64,000 nucleotides of DNA from CAZHRC01 sp964533865 (lineage in GTDB: Bacteria > Bacillota > Clostridia > Tissierellales > Peptoniphilaceae): positions 62,001-126,000 of the forward strand of contig CAZHRC010000002.1 in NCBI GenBank assembly GCA_964533865.1, read 5' to 3'. Made by a program: the position numbers and the translations under genes. The notes beneath the pieces are model-generated. The model was given only the letters and a program-made list of their open reading frames with translations. It ran no database searches and was not told where the DNA came from. Of this stretch, positions 51,811 to 61,002 are shown in pieces (the first letter of the stretch is position 1; every line of letters starts with the position of its first letter).

Positions 51811-53345
51811 TAGCGCACCTCTTCCCCCTCTTCAAGGTCCATCAAGTGACAGGCGACAAAGTGATTGTTACCCACATCTTTAAAGACCGGCTCAAATTTT
51901 CGGCAACGATCCATTGCGTGTTTGCAACGGGTGTGGAAACGGCATCCCTCTGGCGGATTGACCGCGCTTGGAATGTCTCCTTCAAGGATGTAGAGCTCCT
52001 TGTCCGCCACGTCTGTCCGTGGAATCGCCTCCATTAACGCCTGAGTGTATGGGTGAAGGGGATTGGCAAAGATCTCATCCGATGTGGCAAGCTCCACAAT
52101 ATGACCCAAGTACATCACGCCTATGCGATCGCTAATGTATTTGACCACACTCAAGTCGTGAGTGATAAACAAGTAGGTCAAGTTGTTAGCATCTTTTAGA
52201 TCTTGTAGCAAGTTAATCACTTGGGATTGGATCGAAACGTCGAGAGCCGATACGGCTTCGTCACAGACGATGAACTTTGGTTTCAACGCCAGGGCCCTTG
52301 CTATACCTATCCGTTGGCGCTGTCCGCCAGAGAATTGGTGAGGATAGCGGTGAATAAAGTATGGCGCCAAACCACACTGAGCCATCACCGACTGAATATA
52401 GGCGTTGTACTCTTCACTTCTGTCGTTTTTAAAGATCCCGTGGGCGGTGACTCCTTCGCCGATGATCTGCCCCACCGTCATCCGCGTATCGAGGGATGAG
52501 TAAGGGTCTTGGAAGATGATTTGCAAATCTTTTCGCAAACGGCGCATTTCCTCTTCGCTCAACCGAGACAAGTCGATACCGTCATCGCGTTGGGCTTCCA
52601 ACTCAGCGAATCCATTTTTCGTCGAGAGACCGCTTCTTAACGATTCCACTTCCTTTTCGATTTGCTCCACATCTTTTTCCTCACTGGCGATGCGTTCTTT
52701 GAGGCTAGCGATGGCGCTTTCAATTTTTGCGACTTGATCCTTCTTATCTTTTACCGAGGGATCGGTCAATTCTGTACGGGCAAGTTCCACCTCGCGACGC
52801 AACTTCGCCACATCCACTTGCTCCTCGTGGTATTTGAGCAGCAACTCGGTGACTTTCCCCAAGTCTTCGTGAACCAGCAACCCTCCTGCAATGCGAACCA
52901 TATTGCGGTAGTTGTTCTCGATCTCTTTGTTTTTGTTGTAGAGCGCCTCGTCCAAAGACACCCATTCTTCACCAGTGGCAGCTTCTTTTTTTCGGGCCAG
53001 TTCTTCTACTTCACCGACTAGTGCCATGTATTGAGGATAGTCTTTCGAAATATTTCGAATGACCTCTTTCACATAGACCGGAGCCAGCTCGTAAAGGGTG
53101 CTACCATAGTACAAGGTGCTACCATCGGTTTGAGAATAGAGTTGGATCAGGGTTCTTCCAAAGGTGGATTTCCCACACCCCGACTCCCCAACTAGACCGA
53201 GGGTTTCCCCTTCGTAGATATCTAAGGTAATGCTCTCGTTGGCATGGACAAAAGCCTCTTCTTTAGAAAATAGGGTCTTCTTTTTCACTTGGAAGTATTT
53301 TTGGAGGTTTCGCACCTGAAAGAGCACTTTTTTGTTATTTCCCAT
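51810..53345 (-). CDS. oppF: Oligopeptide importer ATPase OppF with a coiled-coil insertion
   Basis: 511 residues against about 310-330 for most OppF. Walker A GESGCGKS is at 53-60, Q-loop FQDPYSSLD at about 278, signature FSGGQRQRIGIARAL at about 338, Walker B FIVCDEA at about 358, and the C-terminal Cys-containing GCRFHTRCKHAMDRC segment matches the family. Between Walker A and the Q-loop lies an extra segment of about 170 residues (about 86-255), rich in Glu/Lys with heptad-like pattern (VAKIESAIASLKERIASEE). It should project from the nucleotide domain as a coiled coil. Overlaps oppD by 11 bases. Confidence 0.9.
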   Translation of the reverse strand: MGNNKKVLFQVRNLQKYFQVKKKTLFSKEEAFVHANESITLDIYEGETLGLVGESGCGKSTFGRTLIQLYSQTDGSTLYYGSTLYELAPVYVKEVIRNISKDYPQYMALVGEVEELARKKEAATGEEWVSLDEALYNKNKEIENNYRNMVRIAGGLLVHEDLGKVTELLLKYHEEQVDVAKLRREVELARTELTDPSVKDKKDQVAKIESAIASLKERIASEEKDVEQIEKEVESLRSGLSTKNGFAELEAQRDDGIDLSRLSEEEMRRLRKDLQIIFQDPYSSLDTRMTVGQIIGEGVTAHGIFKNDRSEEYNAYIQSVMAQCGLAPYFIHRYPHQFSGGQRQRIGIARALALKPKFIVCDEAVSALDVSIQSQVINLLQDLKDANNLTYLFITHDLSVVKYISDRIGVMYLGHIVELATSDEIFANPLHPYTQALMEAIPRTDVADKELYILEGDIPSAVNPPEGCRFHTRCKHAMDRCRKFEPVFKDVGNNHFVACHLMDLEEGEEVR

Positions 53346-54330
53346 GACTTCTCACCCCCTTTTCCGGATAGAAGCACCTGACGTGTTGATTCGGTTCGAC
53401 TTGAACGAGCTCTGGCATTTCATTGGCACAGCGGTCGGTGGCGTACTTACACCGAGGCGCAAATCGACAACCCGCCGGCAAGTCAAAGGGATGGGGCACC
53501 GATCCTGGAATGGCATCTAAGCGCTCATTGCGATCACTGGTGATCGATGGTATGGATTGGAGCAAGCCTTCAGTATAAGGGTGAGAATAGGTGCCCTGAG
53601 CGCGGAAGATATACTCCACAGGGGCTTGTTCCACCACTTGTCCACAGTACATCACCGCCACGTCGTCTGCCATTTGGTTGATGACGCCCAGATCGTGGGT
53701 GATGAAGAAAATCGCCGTTTGATACTCTGCCTTTAACTCATTCATCAACTTTAAAATCTGCGCTTGAATGGTCACATCCAGCGCCGTAGTCGGTTCGTCA
53801 GCGATAAGCATTTTCGGTTGACAGGCAAGTGCCATAGCGATCATCACCCTTTGGTTCATCCCGCCAGACAATTGGAAGGGATATTGCTTCACCACCACGT
53901 CTGGGTTTGGAATCTTAACCAATGCCAAAGTGTCCTTTGCTTTTTCATTGGCTTCTTTCTTACTTAGCTTTTGGTGGAGCATGAGGATTTCTGCCAGCTG
54001 TTTTTCAACGGTGAACACCGGGTTTAGGGAGGTCATCGGCTCTTGGAAGATCATGGAGATCTCGTTGCCTCGAATGTGGCGCATTTGTTTTTGAGAAAAT
54101 TCCGATATCTTTTCCCCATCAAACCAAATCTCGCCACTTTCTATTTGTTGATTGGGTTCAAAAAGTTGGAGGATGGACATGGCGGTTTGGCTCTTTCCAG
54201 AACCGGATTCCCCGACCACTCCAAGGGTGCGCCCTTGTTCCAAGGTTAGGCTCACTCCGTCCACAGCCTTGATCAACCCGCGTTTGGTCGTAAAGTAGGT
54301 GTGTAAGTTCTTGATTTCTAATAATGGCAT
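53335..54330 (-). CDS. oppD: Oligopeptide importer ATPase OppD
   Basis: 331 residues, normal length. Walker A GESGSGKSQTA (about 37-47), Q-loop FQEPMTSLNP, signature LSGGMNQRVMIAMAL, Walker B MLIADEPTTALDV, and the C-terminal GCRFAPRCKYATDRC segment. It lacks the insertion found in OppF. GGAGG precedes the ATG; ten bases after oppC. Confidence 0.95.
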   Translation of the reverse strand: MPLLEIKNLHTYFTTKRGLIKAVDGVSLTLEQGRTLGVVGESGSGKSQTAMSILQLFEPNQQIESGEIWFDGEKISEFSQKQMRHIRGNEISMIFQEPMTSLNPVFTVEKQLAEILMLHQKLSKKEANEKAKDTLALVKIPNPDVVVKQYPFQLSGGMNQRVMIAMALACQPKMLIADEPTTALDVTIQAQILKLMNELKAEYQTAIFFITHDLGVINQMADDVAVMYCGQVVEQAPVEYIFRAQGTYSHPYTEGLLQSIPSITSDRNERLDAIPGSVPHPFDLPAGCRFAPRCKYATDRCANEMPELVQVEPNQHVRCFYPEKGVRSHGK

Positions 54331-54339
54331 AGCGCCCTC

Positions 54340-56202
54340 CTATCGTTCACTGGATTTCGGATCGACGGCATCTCGAAGGGCATCCCCGATCAAGTTAACG
54401 GTTAGAGCCGCCAAGAATACGGAAATCGCCGGGAAAATCCAGCGCCACCAATACTGTTCAATAACAGTGGTGGTTTGTGCGCCTGAGAGCATGTTCCCCC
54501 ATGACGGGTAGGGTGGTTTTACCCCAAAACCCAAGAAGGAAAGCCCAGCTTCGGTCAAAAGGTTACTGGCATAGCCGATGGTCAATTCGACGATGATCAA
54601 ACTGATGACGCTGGGGAGCATGTGTTTTAACATAATGCCCCTTTCATCGATGCCCAGAGCTCTAGCCGCTAAAATATAGTCCTTTTCCCGCTCAGAGAGG
54701 ATTTGCCCCCGAACGAGTCTTGCAATCCCAGTCCAGCCCAAAACGCCGAGTATGATCATAATCATGGTCAACCGCTGAGTCTGGGTTGCCGATACGGGCA
54801 GCATAGCAGAGATCGTGATGACTAAGGGGTAAAACGGAAACGCTGCGACGATTTCTGCAAATCGCATGAGGAGATTGTCCACTCTGCCACCAAAGTAGCC
54901 CGCCACCAACCCCACAGTGACTCCGATGACAATTTGGATAGAAACTGCAACTGCGGCGACGATCAAGGTGACTCGCCCTCCGTGAAGGAGCCTTGTAAAG
55001 AGGTCGCGACCCACTTCGTCGGTACCGATGCGAAAACCGTTGTTGCCCCAGGTGGTCACTTTCCCGTCATTTAATACCGCGTAATTTTGGTAGTAGTCCG
55101 AGTAAACGCGGCTGACATTTTCGAGGTTTGGCGCGTTGGATTCGCCGTAGTTATTGGTGCCCCACGCCTTGACTTTACCTTGATCATTGATGGCAACAAA
55201 GTGATTTCTGCCACCGACGATGGAGGTGATCTTTCCTTCGATTTCAGGGACGACCAACGTGTTGTTAATGGTGGATCCCCAAGTGTGTATGGCGCCCTTA
55301 TCGTCGAGGACTGCCGCCGTGCGCGAAGTCATCGCCATATCAGCGACTACCACTTTGCCAGCTTTCAACTCTTCTGGTACATTCATCTCCAATTCCGATC
55401 CGCGTACGCCGAGCACTTTGATTTCATTTGCAGTGGTGACTACGACCATGTTCGTCGTTTGAATCTCAAAATCTCGCACCTTGCCGTCCAATTCTTTTGG
55501 GATGCGGTTAAGGTTGTTGGCGAGTGTCGATCCCCACACCACAATGTTGCCTTTGTCCGTAAGAGCTGCTGTGTATTGGTCGCCTGCGCCGAGTTTCACG
55601 ATGCGGTCGTTTTTAATTTTCATTTTCGCATCTTGGGTGATTTCCGTTTGATTAAAGGCGTTATTTCCCCAACCGTAAAAATCCCCATCTTCAGTTAATA
55701 CGACCACATGACGATCTCCCGCCACCGCTTGGTCGATTTTTACCCCATCGAGCTTGGTTTTGATCTCCTCTGGGATAACTGTGGCGCCATCGTAGTCTTT
55801 GCCCCACAAGTAGAGATTGCCCGCATTGGATACGCCGACAGAGAAGGTGATGCCCGAAGAGATGGACTTAACGCCCTCGTCAATCAATGGTTTTGGGGTG
55901 TTCATATAACCGTATCCCGGTCCGATGTTTTTAAGTACCCCTTCTTCATAGTAGGGATCAAAGTCCGTCATCGCAGAACCTGCAAAAACGATGGTGAACA
56001 CGGCAATAAACCCTATTAATCCAATGACCCCCAGTCGGTTGCCCAAGAATTTTTTCAAAATGGTTCTTGACGGAGACATAATGGCTTCTTCGGTCAAAAT
56101 ATCTGCTGTCGTACGCTCTTGGGGGTTTTTCCCAAATCGAAAGAGGTTTGCAAAAAGTCGCCCAATCGATGACAAAATCCCTTTTTTGTTGTGATTGTCC
56201 AT
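54340..56202 (-). CDS. oppC: Oligopeptide importer permease OppC with an inserted RCC1-like propeller
   Basis: 620 residues against about 300 for usual OppC. An N-terminal cytoplasmic segment and first membrane helix (about 57-77) are followed by an extra outer domain (about 110-388). The normal permease then resumes with GTDEVGRDLFTRLLHGGR (about 393) and the coupling loop LAARALGIDERG-like motif. The inserted domain has seven repeats of the form GD.H..AL...G.....WG.N (WGKD, WGNN, WGST, LGVR, WGST, WGTN, WGNN), as in RCC1/BLIP-II beta-propellers. It would face the outside, where OppA docks. GGAGG precedes the ATG. Confidence 0.92.
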   Translation of the reverse strand: MDNHNKKGILSSIGRLFANLFRFGKNPQERTTADILTEEAIMSPSRTILKKFLGNRLGVIGLIGFIAVFTIVFAGSAMTDFDPYYEEGVLKNIGPGYGYMNTPKPLIDEGVKSISSGITFSVGVSNAGNLYLWGKDYDGATVIPEEIKTKLDGVKIDQAVAGDRHVVVLTEDGDFYGWGNNAFNQTEITQDAKMKIKNDRIVKLGAGDQYTAALTDKGNIVVWGSTLANNLNRIPKELDGKVRDFEIQTTNMVVVTTANEIKVLGVRGSELEMNVPEELKAGKVVVADMAMTSRTAAVLDDKGAIHTWGSTINNTLVVPEIEGKITSIVGGRNHFVAINDQGKVKAWGTNNYGESNAPNLENVSRVYSDYYQNYAVLNDGKVTTWGNNGFRIGTDEVGRDLFTRLLHGGRVTLIVAAVAVSIQIVIGVTVGLVAGYFGGRVDNLLMRFAEIVAAFPFYPLVITISAMLPVSATQTQRLTMIMIILGVLGWTGIARLVRGQILSEREKDYILAARALGIDERGIMLKHMLPSVISLIIVELTIGYASNLLTEAGLSFLGFGVKPPYPSWGNMLSGAQTTTVIEQYWWRWIFPAISVFLAALTVNLIGDALRDAVDPKSSER

Positions 56203-56211
56203 GTGACCCTC

Positions 56212-57195
56212 CTATTGTAACCGGACGCGCGGGTCCACTAGCGCATAACCGATGTCCATAATCAAATTGGCAGATAGCGCCAGTATGGCATAAAACATGT
56301 TCATCGTGAGCACCAAGTTGTAATCTTGAGCCAACACCGACCGGATCAGCATTTGACCGATGCCGTTGTAGGCAAAAATTTGCTCGGTAATCGCCGCACC
56401 GCCAAACATAGCGGTGATACTCCACGCCACTACGGTGACCACTGGAATCAGCGCATTTCGGAAGGCGTGGGAGTAGATAACCACTTTTTCGGATAACCCC
56501 TTCGCTCTTGCCGTGCGGATATAGTCTTGGCTGAGGGCTTCAAGCATGGCATTTCGCACATAACGGGACGTCGAAGCCAACGATCCGATGGTGAGCGTGA
56601 TGGTGGGAAGCACCAAGTACCTGGCAAATTCTAAAATATAGTCCATCGAAAAAGCAGGTTGCATCAGCGGCATCCCGTTTGCTGGGAACCATCCCAGTTT
56701 TAATGCAAACCCAAAGATGAGCAGTAGCGCGGTAAAGAAGGTAGGTAGGGATATTCCGATGATTGATACCACCTGCCAACTCCTATCGTAGAGGCTCCCA
56801 CGTTTCACCGCCGATCGAATTCCCACGATTACCGATAAGATAAATCCGATGAGGGTGGAGCCAAAATTGAGAATGACCGTATTTTTTAGAGGCTCTGCTA
56901 TGACGACTTTTACCGGTTTCTTAAATTGAGTTGATTCGCCGAAATCTCCAGTCAGTGTGCGTTTGAGCCAGTTAGCGTATTGGACAGGGATGGGCTTGTC
57001 TCTACCCATGCGCTCTGCGGTTTGTTTGTACACCTTTTGATAGGTTTCTGGATCTTGGGTGATGCGCGGGTCTTGTGGCATCATCATGCGCACCGGATCC
57101 GCCGGCATAGCCTCCAACATCCCAAACAACAAAACGGAAATAATGAAGATGACGGGGACGAGATAAATCAAACGTCGTATAATATACTTAATCAT
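56212..57195 (-). CDS. oppB: Oligopeptide importer permease OppB
   Basis: 327 residues with six membrane helices. N-terminal IKYIIRRLIYLVPVIF, periplasmic loop with DP.R region, and coupling loop DYIRTARAKGLSEKVV (about 233) typical of the family. The start at 57195 is preferred because it begins at the first membrane helix. GGAG is 21 bases upstream, but a small hairpin (GCGAATTATTCGC) between them would bring it to about seven bases. The usual size, no insertion. Confidence 0.92.
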   Translation of the reverse strand: MIKYIIRRLIYLVPVIFIISVLLFGMLEAMPADPVRMMMPQDPRITQDPETYQKVYKQTAERMGRDKPIPVQYANWLKRTLTGDFGESTQFKKPVKVVIAEPLKNTVILNFGSTLIGFILSVIVGIRSAVKRGSLYDRSWQVVSIIGISLPTFFTALLLIFGFALKLGWFPANGMPLMQPAFSMDYILEFARYLVLPTITLTIGSLASTSRYVRNAMLEALSQDYIRTARAKGLSEKVVIYSHAFRNALIPVVTVVAWSITAMFGGAAITEQIFAYNGIGQMLIRSVLAQDYNLVLTMNMFYAILALSANLIMDIGYALVDPRVRLQ

Positions 57196-57202
57196 TGGCG
57201 TA

Positions 57203-57221
57203 GCGAATAATTCGCCTCTCC
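57203..57221 (-). promoter_or_regulatory. Hairpin-spaced ribosome site of oppB
   Basis: On the minus strand, GGAGAG is followed by GCGAA-TTA-TTCGC and then TACGCCA before the ATG. Without the hairpin the spacing would be too long. It decides the start chosen for oppB. Confidence 0.45.
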
Positions 57222-57254
57222 TTTCGTTTTTTTGCAACGTTGCTCTAACCATTC

Positions 57255-57307
57255 AACATTGAATGACCAAATACCACAGAGCCTGCGCTATTTGGACATT
57301 CAACGTT
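57255..57307 (-). repeat. 19-bp imperfect inverted repeat between oppA and oppB
   Basis: AACATTGAATGACCAAATA pairs with TATTTGGACATTCAACGTT (17 of 19 positions), 15-base loop. No U-run. Likely an RNA stem that stabilises the oppA message or slows passage into oppB. Confidence 0.6.
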
Positions 57308-57317
57308 AGTATCATAG

Positions 57318-57344
57318 TGAAAAGGGTGGGGCGCGCCCCACCCT
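57318..57344 (-). terminator. GC-rich attenuator after oppA
   Basis: On the minus strand the 22-base perfect palindrome AGGGTGGGGCGCGCCCCACCCT is followed by TTTC. The U-run is short, so partial termination is expected, giving more binding protein than transporter. Confidence 0.7.
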
Positions 57345-57373
57345 GATCTATTTCCGATTGATTCGGATGTTTT

Positions 57374-59545
57374 TTATTTTACGAGTTTGATGTCGGCAAT
57401 ATCATCTGCCCAATCCCAGTTCGGGAAGGTTTCGAGACCTTCAACTCGTTTGTTGAAAATGTCGAAGTACTCGTTGGAGTAGAGCGGAATGTTTGGCATA
57501 TAGTCATTAAATAAGACTTGAATATCAACCCACTTATTAGCAAAAGTTTCCTTATCTTCCGGCGCAATTTTACGCATTTCCAAAGAAAGTGCGTCGATTT
57601 CTGGAACGTTCAATCGGTTTTTATTGTCGTTACCAATTTGTTCCGAGTGGAATTGAAGATAGGGATCCCATACAGGAGTGAAATTCGTCGCCAAGTTGAA
57701 AGCCGTAAACTTAGGATCGTTCACATCTGGGTTGTAGTAGTACTCCATCAAAGTTGCGAAGTCGCCAAACTGCATGTTGTATTGGAGACCGACTTGTTTG
57801 CCGTTATTTGGCAATTGCGAAGCGATGGTATCGGATACGGTGTTGTCCGTGGTCGCATAATGGTTGACCATCAATTGGTTACCTTTGTCATCGTAGCGCC
57901 AGTAGCTAAAAGCTTCAGCATTAGCGTCATACTCTTGTTTAGCCTTTGCCACATCCCAAGGGGTGGTGCCATCTTTTTCGTACTTGTAAGGTGTTTGATC
58001 TAATAGTTTGTTCGCTTGGTCGATATTTAAGGTGTAGTGGTTGATTTTGCTTTCCAAATCTTCGCCTTTTTCTTGGTACATCCATTGGCTCAAACCATAG
58101 ATACCGTTTCCGACGACGCCGTATCCGCCAAGGACGTTTTGTACAAAGAGGTTACGATCCATAAGGTATGCTACCGCTTGGCGCACTTCTTTGTACTGAG
58201 TCGCACCAAGGTCGGTTAAGAAGGCGATTTGGCCGTAGCCGTTTCTCGAGTAGGAAACCGTACCCGTTTGGTCGGAAGATTTCGCTTTTTCGATTTTCTC
58301 CCCTTCGATGACCCCAGGCGCGATGTCAACGGAACCGTTAATCGCCAGGTCCACATCTAAAGTTTGGTTGACTTTTTGAACGACAACATTGGGTATCGTC
58401 GGTTTTTTACCGCGGAAGTCACCCAGGTATTTATCGTTTAAAGTGACCGTTGCCGCGTTGTTTTGGAAGCTCACAAATTTATACGCGCCACTGGTGACAT
58501 CAGGTGCAAAGCGGTAGGTTTGTGCGATGTCGTAAGCAGAGGATTGAAGCAACAACTTGGAAGCGTCGACTTCTGCCCCTTCAGCCGCCATGTCCGATTT
58601 CCTCTTTTCTTCGCCGGCGATGGATTCGTCAATTTTAGCGAATTCACCAGCGTACATTTCTTTGATCGCTGCTTCTTCGTCTTTTTTAGCTTCGATCGCT
58701 TCAGCCATTTCAGCTTCGAGCGCTTTCTTGCTTTCGTTGAGTTTTTCGATCGCTTTGTCGATTTGTGCAGTCAACGTCGCTTTATCCGCATCGGATACGG
58801 TGTAACCTTCTACGGGAACGAGGCTAGAGCCATCTGCTCCTATCGTGAGATTTGGCGCGTAGCGATGCATCGGCGATGGTGAAACAGATACCAAGTCGAG
58901 TTCGTAAAAGTACGGAATGCGATCCGCTGGAATCGTCGCTTCGAAAGTGTGATCGTCAATATATTTGATTCCCGGGAAGACATTTGCCTCCCCTTCGTGA
59001 TATGCTTTATAGCCTAAAAGGCCCTCTCCATAAGCAACCCCTGCGCCGACTGCCATCCACTCAGGCGATGCTGCAAACAAAATGGAAAAAACGTAGTCTT
59101 TTGCAGTGATCGGTTGGCCATCTGACCAAACCAATGCAGGGTTCAATGAGAAGTTATAGGTTTTGGATCCGTCTTCGTTCAAAGTAATAACGGGATCTCT
59201 GGCGTTGATCGTTTCGTCTTTGACGTATTCACCGTACTCGTCAGTGGTGTAGGTCGCATAACCCGTACCGTAGGTTCCCATCAACTTTCTAACCCAAACG
59301 TCATAGCTGCTGTTGGTGAATCCATTGACAAAATCCCCATTTAAGTCAGTGGACGCGACGACCAAAGTGTCAGCAGACGCTTCGACCAACTCTTCTCCCT
59401 CAGATGTTGTTTCTCCTGCTGTCGTTGTTTCTGCAAGGCCTTCAGCCGGTGTGGCTGCTGGCGTTTTGGTCCCACCGCCACCACAGGCAACTAAAAGCAG
59501 TGCCAGTGCAAGCAACAGAGCCATCAATTTACTTGATTTCTTCAT
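57374..59545 (-). CDS. oppA: Oligopeptide-binding lipoprotein OppA with a coiled-coil insertion
   Basis: 723 residues against about 540-600 for most. Lipobox LLVACGGG (Cys 21) followed by a Thr/Glu-rich linker. The SBP_bac_5 domain is visible as LVWSDGQPITAKDYVFSI (about 138-155) and YRFAPDVTSGAYKFVSF (about 344). Between the two lies a Lys/Glu/Ala-rich helical segment (about 251-325, e.g. AIEKLNESKKALEAEMAEA) that looks like an antiparallel coiled coil. It captures peptides outside the cell and hands them to OppBC. First gene of the operon with a consensus promoter. Confidence 0.92.
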   Translation of the reverse strand: MKKSSKLMALLLALALLLVACGGGGTKTPAATPAEGLAETTTAGETTSEGEELVEASADTLVVASTDLNGDFVNGFTNSSYDVWVRKLMGTYGTGYATYTTDEYGEYVKDETINARDPVITLNEDGSKTYNFSLNPALVWSDGQPITAKDYVFSILFAASPEWMAVGAGVAYGEGLLGYKAYHEGEANVFPGIKYIDDHTFEATIPADRIPYFYELDLVSVSPSPMHRYAPNLTIGADGSSLVPVEGYTVSDADKATLTAQIDKAIEKLNESKKALEAEMAEAIEAKKDEEAAIKEMYAGEFAKIDESIAGEEKRKSDMAAEGAEVDASKLLLQSSAYDIAQTYRFAPDVTSGAYKFVSFQNNAATVTLNDKYLGDFRGKKPTIPNVVVQKVNQTLDVDLAINGSVDIAPGVIEGEKIEKAKSSDQTGTVSYSRNGYGQIAFLTDLGATQYKEVRQAVAYLMDRNLFVQNVLGGYGVVGNGIYGLSQWMYQEKGEDLESKINHYTLNIDQANKLLDQTPYKYEKDGTTPWDVAKAKQEYDANAEAFSYWRYDDKGNQLMVNHYATTDNTVSDTIASQLPNNGKQVGLQYNMQFGDFATLMEYYYNPDVNDPKFTAFNLATNFTPVWDPYLQFHSEQIGNDNKNRLNVPEIDALSLEMRKIAPEDKETFANKWVDIQVLFNDYMPNIPLYSNEYFDIFNKRVEGLETFPNWDWADDIADIKLVK

Positions 59546-59588
59546 ACTATTCCTCCTTATTTTTTACAGATTTTTCTGTATACGCTAG

Positions 59589-59617
59589 ATTATAACTTTA
59601 CTGAAAGATTATGTCAA
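59589..59617 (-). promoter_or_regulatory. Promoter of the opp operon
   Basis: Fully consensus on the minus strand: TTGACA (59612-59617), 17 bases, TATAAT (59589-59594). Confidence 0.92.
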
Positions 59618-59909
59618 TCTTAGGTATTCTTGCAGCTCAACTGCTATATCAAGCCATTTATTAGGGTTATTGCCTGATTTCAATTAAAAAGAATAGCGTT
59701 TTCCTTTGATTATCAAACCTATTCCGTGGCTTTTTATCACCTTGCTTAGCCTCTTTACCGCAGTAAATCGTCCCTTAACTCAAATTTTCACGCTATTGAT
59801 AACCTATTTTCTGCACTATTTTTCACTAAATCATTCCTAGTGGATTGATCAGATTTCATTGGAAAAGCTTTGCCCGACTGACGTGACTGACCCGCTTGTC
59901 AGTCATTTG
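59618..59909. other. Intergenic region between the opp promoter and fni
   Basis: No gene seen. TGACTGAC/GTCAGTCA (59884-59905) forms an 8-bp hairpin after the fni stop codon, without a U-run, and could be a weak terminator of fni. Confidence 0.5.
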
Positions 59910-60923
59910 TCATGAAAGAAGTTCTTTCAATCGACCTGTCACTTTGTACGGTACAGCCTTTAGCGCCTCAAGGTCCTTTGCTCCTAACATGAGCATAATC
60001 ATACGGGTTTTGCTGATGAGTTGATCCAAGTAGGCCTCCGCAGAGTCATATCCACCGCGGATGAGATAGTTGAGCAATTCACCACTAATCGCCACCATGT
60101 CCGCGCCGATGACGAGGCTCTTGACCACATCCAAACTGGTTTTTACCCCACCCGAAGCGATGAGAAACATATCGGGCTGCGCCCTTCTACAATCGATTAT
60201 GGATTTTGCTGTGGGTATTCCCCACGTATAAAGGTCGGTGTAGTCTTTTTCAAAGTTTCTCAAGTCTTCGATTTCGATAAAGTTTGTCCCGCCACTTCCA
60301 GAGATGTCCATATGGGTGATTCCGGCTTCGGCGACTTGATTAGCCACTTGTGCTGATACGCCAAACCCAACTTCTTTCAGGATTAATGGCTTCTCGTAGC
60401 TGCGAGCGAGGTGTGCAATGTTGTCTATCACCCCTCTAAAATCCCTATCTCCCTCTTCCATGACCAGTTCTTGAACCGTGTTCATGTGCAGTTGCATGGC
60501 ATCGCAATCGAGCATATCCGATGCCCGCTGCAAACAGTCAGCGTTTACTGCGGCGTCGATATTGCCCACGACCACATGTCCTTTGGGGAGGATGTCGCGA
60601 ACGATTGAAAAGGATCCGAAGACCTCTTCGTCATCTAAAGCGATACGCTGGGATCCCACCGCCATAGGCAATTGAAACTCTTTTGCCAAAGAGGCCAGAT
60701 CTTCGTTGATCGCCGCAGACAATTCAGTGCCACCTGTCATCGCATTGATCATCAATGGAAAGTCGATATTTTTTCCGAGAAAGGTCAACTTCGTATCGAT
60801 CTCGTCCAGTGCGAGATTGGGCAAGCTGTCGTGTTCAATGTAGACATCTGAAAGGAGAGTATTTCCTTTGTATTCGGTTTTTAAATAGTTTTCGATATGC
60901 TCATTTTTTCTCTGTTTACGCAT
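59910..60923 (-). CDS. fni: Type 2 isopentenyl-diphosphate isomerase
   Basis: 337 residues. An FMN- and NADPH-dependent enzyme that interconverts IPP and DMAPP for isoprenoid synthesis. Visible are RKNEHIENYL at the N-terminus, NAMTGGTE (about 61), MAVGSQR, QLHMNTVQE, ILKEVGFG, and DISGSGGTNFIEIE, then IASGGVKT. All are typical of the type 2 (Idi2) family. The ATG at 60923 has GGAG seven bases upstream; the GTG at 60929 is too close. Confidence 0.93.
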   Translation of the reverse strand: MRKQRKNEHIENYLKTEYKGNTLLSDVYIEHDSLPNLALDEIDTKLTFLGKNIDFPLMINAMTGGTELSAAINEDLASLAKEFQLPMAVGSQRIALDDEEVFGSFSIVRDILPKGHVVVGNIDAAVNADCLQRASDMLDCDAMQLHMNTVQELVMEEGDRDFRGVIDNIAHLARSYEKPLILKEVGFGVSAQVANQVAEAGITHMDISGSGGTNFIEIEDLRNFEKDYTDLYTWGIPTAKSIIDCRRAQPDMFLIASGGVKTSLDVVKSLVIGADMVAISGELLNYLIRGGYDSAEAYLDQLISKTRMIMLMLGAKDLEALKAVPYKVTGRLKELLS

Positions 60924-61002
60924 GTCCACGCTCCTTTAATGGTATGATAAAGGACGATTGATTGAGGATCTCCCATTGATTCTTCATTGCCTGAGTCTGC
61001 AT

